A DNA stretch of 64,000 nucleotides from Girardinichthys multiradiatus (lineage: Eukaryota; Chordata; Actinopteri; Cyprinodontiformes; Goodeidae). The stretch covers positions 18,249,462 to 18,313,461 of the forward strand of contig NC_061818.1 of assembly GCF_021462225.1 (NCBI RefSeq). Reading direction: 5' to 3'. Shown here one piece after another: positions 58,302-64,000 of this stretch; the stretch's first letter is position 1, and the number at the start of each line of letters is the position of its first letter. Made by a program: the position numbers and the translations under genes. The notes beneath the pieces were generated by a model, which had not been told where the DNA came from, made no database searches, and saw only the letters and a list, made by a program, of their open reading frames with translations.

Positions 58302-58595
58302 CTTCTTTAAGTGTCCCTCCTACATTTCAAATTGTGATTCCAAGCTTTAAGACTGTGATGACAGAATCTTTGGTGAAGGCAACATGTTTGGTTCATACTA
58401 CTTTTGATGCCAACTTTACCTGGCTGTTGGATAAAAGCAACAAACGGAGTGTCACAATGAAGCAGGTTTCAAACACAACTCATATATCCAGTGAAGTGAC
58501 AGTTTCCTCGAGTGAGTGGAAGCACCTGAAGACCATAACATGCAGAGCACAACATAAGTGTTTTTCATCTATGGAAAAGACAGTAAATGTAGCAG
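58302..58595 (+). CDS. ighd: C-delta 2 exon, first copy
   Basis: 294 nt, phase 1. Starts SLSVPPTFQIVIPS. Cys in KATCLVHTTF, Trp in FTWLLDKS, Cys in TITCRAQHKC. Acceptor ACTTTCAG, donor GTGAAG. Open. Confidence 0.94.
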
Positions 58596-58699
58596 GTGAA
58601 GCAGCTCTACAAGTAAAATATTGCACTTCATACAGTGGCTGAGATAAAGAAGTATGAATTAATATTCTGCATTTGTCTTTAATGACCTAGGGCCGTCAG

Positions 58700-59005
58700 G
58701 TACACCTCCACAGATAAAGATCAGGAGATCTTTCCCAGAACTGGTGAAGGAAGATTGTGCTATCTTCCAGTGTGACATCTCACAGGACTCCTCACAGGAC
58801 CTCTATGTCACATTTCAGTCCAATGGACGTGATATTTTGGAAGGACAGTATGTTGATCTTCCTGAAGGCCCCGGCCCTCATTCAGTCAGTATAAATTTCC
58901 TGGTTCCCAGAAATGTTTGGAAAACTAATACAGATTTCACCTGCACGGTGAACCAAGGCTTCTCCAGCAGTTCCATCAAGTCACATACCATCAGTAATAT
59001 ATTTG
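58700..59005 (+). CDS. ighd: C-delta 3 exon, first copy
   Basis: 306 nt from CGTCAG; an alternative acceptor nine bases upstream (ACCTAG, 58691) is also in frame and adds three residues. Cys in CAIFQCDIS and FTCTVNQGF; the usual core Trp of the C strand is replaced in the VTFQSNG region, while a Trp occurs in RNVWKTN. Donor GTGAGA. Open. Confidence 0.92.
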
Positions 59006-59099
59006 GTGAGAGTTGTTTGTATTTGCTTGGAAAACACATTGCTTGTTAATGACATTTTCTATCTGTTTAAATGTCTAAACATTTCTTAAAACATTTTAG

Positions 59100-59384
59100 C
59101 GGAACCCTCAATTGAACTTCTTCTGGCTCCCGGAGAAGTACTGGGGCAACAGACACTTGTGTGTTCTGGACGGGGCTTCAACCCACAAATTAAATGGTTG
59201 AATGGCTTACATGAGCTACATACATCAAATCATGGCATCAGCATGGATACAAATGCACGTGTTGCAGTAGCAAGTCAGCTGCATGTTGCTGAGACTGAGT
59301 GGAAATCAGGAACGGTCTTCATATGTGAAGTCTCTGACAAATCTCTGAATAAAGTTGTCAAAAAGGAAATCAGTTTCTGCTCAG
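59100..59384 (+). CDS. ighd: C-delta 4 exon, first copy
   Basis: 285 nt, phase 1. Starts AEPSIELLLAPGE. Cys in LVCSGRGF, Trp in IKWLNGLH, Cys in FICEVSDKS. Its 3' two-thirds differ strongly from the second copy, unlike delta2 and delta3. Open. Confidence 0.93.
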
Positions 59385-59487
59385 GTAAATCGTAAAACTG
59401 AATCCAAGCAAATATCTGATAATAGAGTGCAACATATTTCTTTTTTCCTTTGGTTATGTCTAAATGTACCTTGATAAGTTGAAAATA

Positions 59488-59540
59488 CTTAAGCTATGTA
59501 CTCATATCAAGTAACCTTTTGTATGCCTGGCAGTCATGTT
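59488..59540. repeat. Inverted repeat arm 2 (partner at 56148-56200)
   Basis: Reverse complement of the 56.15-kb arm, in the intron after delta4a. Confidence 0.85.
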
Positions 59541-60414
59541 TTTAATAATCAATGTTCTAAACTTTGTCCAGTTGTGTTAAAAATGCTGTCTCTTGTCTAT
59601 TTAACTGATGAGTTGGTCATTCATAGTCTAACTAGGTGTCATCCAATATATGACAATTTTAAGTGCTTAATAATAGGTAAGTAGACATAGGGGGAGGGGG
59701 TGTTGGGTGGTTGGTGTATAATTTTAGCGGGTTATTTGGCAAGAAGTAAGAGTACTTGGGAGAATCATCAAATTCTTATGCAAGAAGGCCATTTAGGCTC
59801 CTCTGGCTGAAAAGCAACAGTTTTTAACAAGTCCGCCACTGCGAAGCCCCCTTTCCTCCTTCTCTGTGTTTACATTTGCCACAGTAGGTGAAACTAGGGC
59901 ACATCAATACTTCTGACGATAAAAAATTTAATTGTATTTGAAATAGGTGGGGGAAAGATGGAGGTCTTGTAGGGTGATGATCTGGTCCAGAGTTAAGTAG
60001 GTCAAGTGTTAAAGGAGCTTGTCTTCTGTGAGACATTTCCTGAACATTACCTCTGCATCTATTATGAATTTACAAGCTAAAGGTTAAGTGACATTCAAAG
60101 ATACAGAAATTTCCCTTGGAACTGATTGCAGTTCTTAGATTTTGTTGGCAGAATCTCTGTAGTTCTATATTTGGTGTGAAGTGTTACCTCCCTGCTGAGC
60201 AAAAAGTACTGCAAGGTTTCCGGCAGTGTTGTTCGTAACTGAGGTAATGCTCTTGTTGATGAGTCTGAGTCCTATTTCTTCCTTGTGTATAACTGGGAAA
60301 CTGCATCCGAACAAAGCAGCCTAATGAGGGCATAATGCTTAATTGATCATTTTGTGACTGTGTTCTTTTAAGTGATTGTTCTTTGTCATGTTTTTTTGTA
60401 TTTTTCACTTTCAG

Positions 60415-60708
60415 CTTCTTTAAGTGTCCCTCCTACATTTCAAATTGTGATTCCAAGCTTTAAGACTGTGATGACAGAATCTTTGGTGAAGGCAACATGT
60501 TTGGTTCATACTACTTTTGATGCCAACTTTACCTGGCTGTTGGATAAAAGCAACAAACGGAGTGTCACAATGAAGCAGGTTTCAAACACAACTCATATAT
60601 CCAGTGAAGTGACAGTTTCCTCGAGTGAGTGGAAGCACCTGAAGACCATAACATGCAGAGCAGAACATAAGTGTTTTTCATCTATGGAAAAGACAGTAAA
60701 TGTAGCAG
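60415..60708 (+). CDS. ighd: C-delta 2 exon, second copy
   Basis: 294 nt, phase 1. The protein differs from copy 1 at a single residue (CRAEHKC versus CRAQHKC). Open. Confidence 0.94.
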
Positions 60709-60812
60709 GTGAAGCAACTCTACAAGTAAAATATTGCACTTCATACAGTGGCTGAGATAAAGAAGTATGAATTAATATTCTGCATTTTTCTTTAATGACC
60801 TACGGCCGTCAG

Positions 60813-61118
60813 GTACACCTCCACAGATAAAGATCAGGAGATCTTACCCAGAACTGGTGAAGGAAGATTGTGCCATCTTCCAGTGTGACATCTCACATGA
60901 CTCCTCACAGGTCCTCTATGTCACATTTCAGTCCAATGGACGTGATATTTTGGAAGGACAGTATGTTGATCTTCCTGAAGGCCCTGGCCCTCATTCAGTC
61001 AGTATAACTTTCCTGGTTCCCAGAAATGTTTGGAAAACTAATACAGATTTCACCTGCACGGTGAACCAAGGCTTCTCCAGCAGTTCCATCAAGTCGGATA
61101 CCATCAGTAATATATTTG
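60813..61118 (+). CDS. ighd: C-delta 3 exon, second copy, one upstream acceptor lost
   Basis: 306 nt, phase 1. The upstream acceptor present in copy 1 (ACCTAG) is ACCTAC here, so only CGTCAG (60807-60812) remains. The protein is nearly identical to copy 1, with a handful of replacements. Donor GTGAGA. Open. Confidence 0.92.
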
Positions 61119-61212
61119 GTGAGAGTTGTTTGTATTTACTTGGAAAACACATTGCTTGTTAATGATATTTTCTATCTGTTTAAATGTCTAAACATTTCTT
61201 AAAACATTTTAG

Positions 61213-61497
61213 CGGAACCCTATATTGAACTTCTTCTGGCTCCTGAAGAAGTACTGGGGCAACAGACACTTGTGTGTTCTGGACGGGGCTTCAACCCACA
61301 AGTCAAATGGTTTAATCGATCAAAACAGATAACCCCATCAACTTATGACATCAGCATGAATAAAAATGGGCATGTTGCTGTAATGAGTCAATTGCATGTC
61401 GGTCTGACAGAGTGGAAAAGAGGAATGGTATTTACATGTGAACTGTCTGACAGTTCTCTAGATAAAAAGGTCAAAAAGGAAATCAGTGTATGTTCAG
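61213..61497 (+). CDS. ighd: C-delta 4 exon, second copy
   Basis: 285 nt, phase 1. Starts AEPYIELLLAPEE. From about 61315 onward it differs substantially from copy 1 (FNRSKQITPSTYDIS against LNGLHELHTSNHGIS), with the Cys and core Trp conserved. Open. Confidence 0.93.
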
Positions 61498-61626
61498 GTA
61501 AGATTCAAACAAAAGATACCTGTGCAGATATGAAGGTTTAAATGTGGATCATTAGGTTATATGTTGTACTTAATTATAAATTGTGAAAGTCATCTGCTTC
61601 ATCGTGGAATCTCTTTTCACCCCAAG

Positions 61627-61931
61627 ATCTTCTCATGTTCATAGACCTGCACTAGAGGAGCTTCAAAACAGGGAACAGGTGACTGTTATGTGTCTTTTTG
61701 TTGGCACTAGTCTTAGGGATTTCTCCATAACCTGGAAAGTAGATGGTCACCCATCTTCTTCAAGTCACATCCATACAGAAAAACCTGTAAATCACAGCAA
61801 CGGGACAGAAACTTTGCACAGCTTCCTTAACGTGTCAGCGAAGGACTGGTACTCAAATAAGCAAGTGTCTTGTGAGGGAAAACATCTGTGTTCCAACAAA
61901 AGTTATGAAGACCATATCAGCAAAAGTACAG
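61627..61931 (+). CDS. ighd: C-delta 5 exon, acceptor/phase conflict
   Basis: The Ig frame reads [15 protein letters not shown], Cys in VTVMCLFVG, Trp in ITWKVDGH and Cys in VSCEGKHLC, to a phase-1 GTTTGA donor. The natural acceptor CCCCAAG at 61626 gives 305 nt, which is out of frame with delta4; an in-frame start needs an acceptor at 61650-61653 (ACTAG) or a poor one near 61590. One lost base near the exon start is the simplest reason. The boundary given is therefore approximate. Confidence 0.7.
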
Positions 61932-62020
61932 GTTTGATAAACACTGAAAGGATTGTTTGCCATGGTTGTTGTAGATGTAGCTTAACATTCATTTCTGTCT
62001 TTTTTTGTGTACAATTCCAG

Positions 62021-62338
62021 ACCTGTCAAAACCAGTTCTGAGGATAGTGAAACCAACATTGACTGAACTGTATACGTTTGGGACTGTCACGCTTACTTGC
62101 TTAGTTTCAGGATTTTTCCCATCTGACATCATAGTTCAGTGGGAAGAGAATGGCCAACGACTCCCAGCATCTCTCTATATTAACAGTCCTTCATGGAAAG
62201 AACCAGCAACAAGCTATTTTTCAATGAGTAGCAGAATAAATGTAACTAAGGCTGAGGACAATATGTCGACATACTCTTGTGTTGTTAGACATGAATCGTC
62301 TGAGACTCCAGTTAAAACCAGCATTAGTGATGTATTTG
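62021..62338 (+). CDS. ighd: C-delta 6 exon
   Basis: 318 nt, phase 1 (ATTCCAG, GTAAGC). C1 domain: Cys in [11 protein letters not shown], Trp in VQWEENGQ, Cys in YSCVVRHES. Open. Confidence 0.95.
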
Positions 62339-62412
62339 GTAAGCTAACAATTACTTTTCAGAATTCATATTTTCTTCTACATTTTATTATAAACAAATAA
62401 TTATTCTCCCAG

Positions 62413-62700
62413 CCTCTGTGACCTACACCAAACCTTCAGCCATCTTGCTCCAGGGAGAAAACGAACTAGTGTGTCTGGTCTCAGGCTTCAGCCCACCATC
62501 CATTAATATCACTTGGTTCCGCAGTAAAACCACAGAGCCGATGGAATATAACACAACCAAGCCCTACTTAGGTCAGGATGGAAAATTCAGCATTCAAAGT
62601 CACGTTCGCCTGTCCCCAATTGACTCCTTACCAGGCGTGATTCTCACCTGCAAGGTGATGCATGAGGGTGCCACCCTATCAGTGAATATGTCCAAACCAG
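62413..62700 (+). CDS. ighd: C-delta 7 exon
   Basis: 288 nt, phase 1 (CTCCCAG, GTATGT). Cys in ELVCLVSGFSP, Trp in ITWFRSKT, Cys in LTCKVMHEG. Open. It directly precedes the membrane exon, as in other teleosts. Confidence 0.95.
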
Positions 62701-62800
62701 GTATGTAAGCTACATATTAACGTATTAAAAAGTAAGTGGGTCAGATTTTCTAAAGTCAGTATAATATGAAAACTAATCAAACTAATCAATGTTTTTACAG

Positions 62801-62949
62801 ACACACTGGAGCATTGTAGCTTCTTTGATGCTCTCAAGGACACTGACGTGAGTCAAGATGCCCTGAAGGAAACCTGGGCTGTGGCGTTAACTTTCCTCTG
62901 CTTTTTTCTCTTCACCATCATATTTTCTCTTGTTGTCCTCATCAGTAAG
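62801..62949 (+). CDS. ighd: C-delta TM1 exon
   Basis: 149 nt, phase 1 in and phase 0 out. It has an acidic spacer with Cys (LEHCSFFDALKDTD), then a hydrophobic helix (AVALTFLCFFLFTIIFSLVV). Donor GTGAGA. Confidence 0.94.
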
Positions 62950-63063
62950 GTGAGATTCAGCAGCAACTACACTGCTGATGCACACACTGCTTTTTATAAT
63001 GCTTTTTAAAATGTAAATCTCTTTCAAAGAAAGTATAACAGTTTTCTTTTCTTGTACTTTCAG

Positions 63064-63072
63064 ACCAAATAA
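63064..63072 (+). CDS. ighd: C-delta TM2 exon, two codons and stop
   Basis: ACC AAA TAA after a pyrimidine-rich CTTTCAG; joined to TM1 it ends the protein SKTK, a short cytoplasmic tail. Confidence 0.85.
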   Translation, partial: TK

Positions 63073-63309
63073 TGACAGTCAAAGGACAAATTTCATATTA
63101 CTGAATGAGGTTTTAATTTTTTGATGTTTTTATTAAATGTATTTTATTTTCTTTGTTTATTTTAGTTTTTTTTTTTAGAATGATTCTTTTTTTTTTTTGC
63201 TAATTTGTTTGTTTTTTCTTTTATATTTTCTGGTCTAGTTTATAATAACATTTTCGTTATGTTTCTGTTATGTATTTGGTGTGGGATGTATTTAAGTGCC
63301 TTAAAGATA

Positions 63310-63315
63310 AATAAA
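63310..63315 (+). terminator. ighd: Poly(A) signal for membrane IgD
   Basis: AATAAA about 240 bp after the stop. Confidence 0.75.
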
Positions 63316-63361
63316 GCTAATGAGACTGCAGAGGGCTTTGATTAATTTATCTTTACATTTC

Positions 63362-63362
63362 C

Positions 63363-63402
<40 letters not shown>
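63362..63402. repeat. (ATCT)n microsatellite
   Basis: About ten perfect ATCT units. Confidence 0.95.
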
Positions 63403-63409
63403 GATCAAA

Positions 63410-64000
63410 TTGTCCACGAGATGGCGACAAAGCTCTACATTCAACTTTGTTTCAACTTTCAACACAGAAGCCATGTAGTTAGAAAATCCTCATAGATCTC
63501 ATGGATAATTTTTTGCACTGAAACACAAGAACAAATGTAAATTTTAAGCTGTCCTTAAACTTACATTGCTCTATAGAAATATATATCAATACAGTAGACC
63601 ATTCAAAATTGGCTTAAAATATAAGGATAGAAAAAATCTAAATGCTCTTACACTTGTTATTTTCTAATTGCAATATTGGTACTTCTTCAAAACAAACAGG
63701 TCTATGAGTTTAACTACAGAGCAGTAATTTGGACTGACATTTTGTCTAAAACCTGTACTTAAAATTCATTGTAACAGAGTCATCTAGTGGTTGTAACATT
63801 TATTACAGCTTCATAGGAGCAGAGTGAGAACGCCAAAGATTACCCAATATGCATCATTGGTCAACGTGGGGAAAGAAGTCATGAAAGGAAGGTTAAAATA
63901 AATTCTTGATTTGAATACATTTGACCGTAGTCTTTTTCCATGTTAAAATGAATAGTCAAGTTTGTTTTAGCAATAACTATTACAACTTTATTATTGTAAC
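63410..64000. other. 3' flank of the C-delta gene
   Basis: No exon, RSS or repeat is recognised up to the end of the window. Confidence 0.5.

Larger units (their letters stand above)
57766..59878 (+). repeat. C-delta 2-3-4 duplication unit 1
   Basis: Recurs 2113 bp downstream (exon starts differ by exactly 2113 in all three exons). The unit begins near CAGTAGGTGAAACTAGGGCA at 57766 and 59879. Near-identity holds through delta2, delta3 and the start of delta4, then ends abruptly. Confidence 0.93.
59879..61497 (+). repeat. C-delta 2-3-4 duplication unit 2
   Basis: Second unit; see unit 1. It retains the same intron sequences as unit 1 up to the middle of delta4. Confidence 0.92.

Noticed and set aside
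1..64000. CRISPR arrays, operons or bacterial genes
   Set aside because: None seen; introns, RSSs and fish transposons show vertebrate nuclear DNA.

Overview
This window is nuclear DNA from a ray-finned (teleost) fish. It carries the D-J-C part of an immunoglobulin heavy-chain (IGH) sublocus, transcribed on the + strand. The evidence is a run of D segments with 12-bp-spacer RSSs on both sides, a tight JH cluster with 22/23-bp-spacer RSSs, a C-mu gene with the IgM-type secretory tail and a teleost-style membrane exon pair, and a C-delta gene of the teleost form delta1-(delta2-3-4)x2-delta5-6-7-TM. The species cannot be named from sequence alone. No VH segment and no IgT/IgZ (C-tau/C-zeta) exon was found.

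Layout. (1) 1-9.3 kb: a decayed Maverick/Polinton (adintovirus-like) element with a capsid gene (+), an adenain-like protease (+), and on the minus strand an unknown protein, a small pVI/PX-like gene, an FtsK/HerA-type packaging ATPase and a protein-primed type B DNA polymerase. A candidate seven-exon spliced gene on the minus strand, with every intron in phase 1, lies beyond the polymerase. Capsid, PX-like and polymerase genes are broken; protease, ATPase and the unknown protein are open. (2) 9.5-10.9 kb: a 500-bp direct tandem duplication and short repeats, probably the end of the element. (3) 11.5-27.9 kb: ten D segments among Tc1/mariner, piggyBac, SINE-like and LINE pieces. (4) 28-45 kb: a transposon graveyard (DIRS-like tyrosine-recombinase element, LINE, Tc1, piggyBac and common fish repeats) with no D, J or C exons. 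(5) 45.4-49.1 kb: nine RSS-bearing JH segments plus one degenerate JH-like sequence. (6) 49.4-56.5 kb: C-mu CH1-CH4, TM1 and a two-codon TM2, with a full-length Tc1 element inside the TM1-TM2 intron. (7) 57.3-63.1 kb: C-delta.

How it works, and what is broken. D and J segments would recombine by the 12/23 rule and splice from the J donor (phase 1) to C-mu CH1. In teleosts IgD mRNA also normally includes C-mu CH1. Here CH1 has an in-frame TGA where the invariant tryptophan belongs and CH2 has a frameshift. JH1 has a TGA at its WGXG tryptophan and JH8 has WEKG. C-delta is largely open but has a shifted delta3b acceptor and an acceptor/phase conflict at delta5. The simplest reading is a decaying or pseudogenised IGH sublocus, although assembly error in CH1/CH2 must be excluded.

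The most interesting items are the C-mu lesions, the spliced gene in the Maverick, the recent delta2-4 duplication with a breakpoint inside delta4, the block-duplicated D cluster, and an open 334-codon Tc1 transposase inside the IgM membrane intron.
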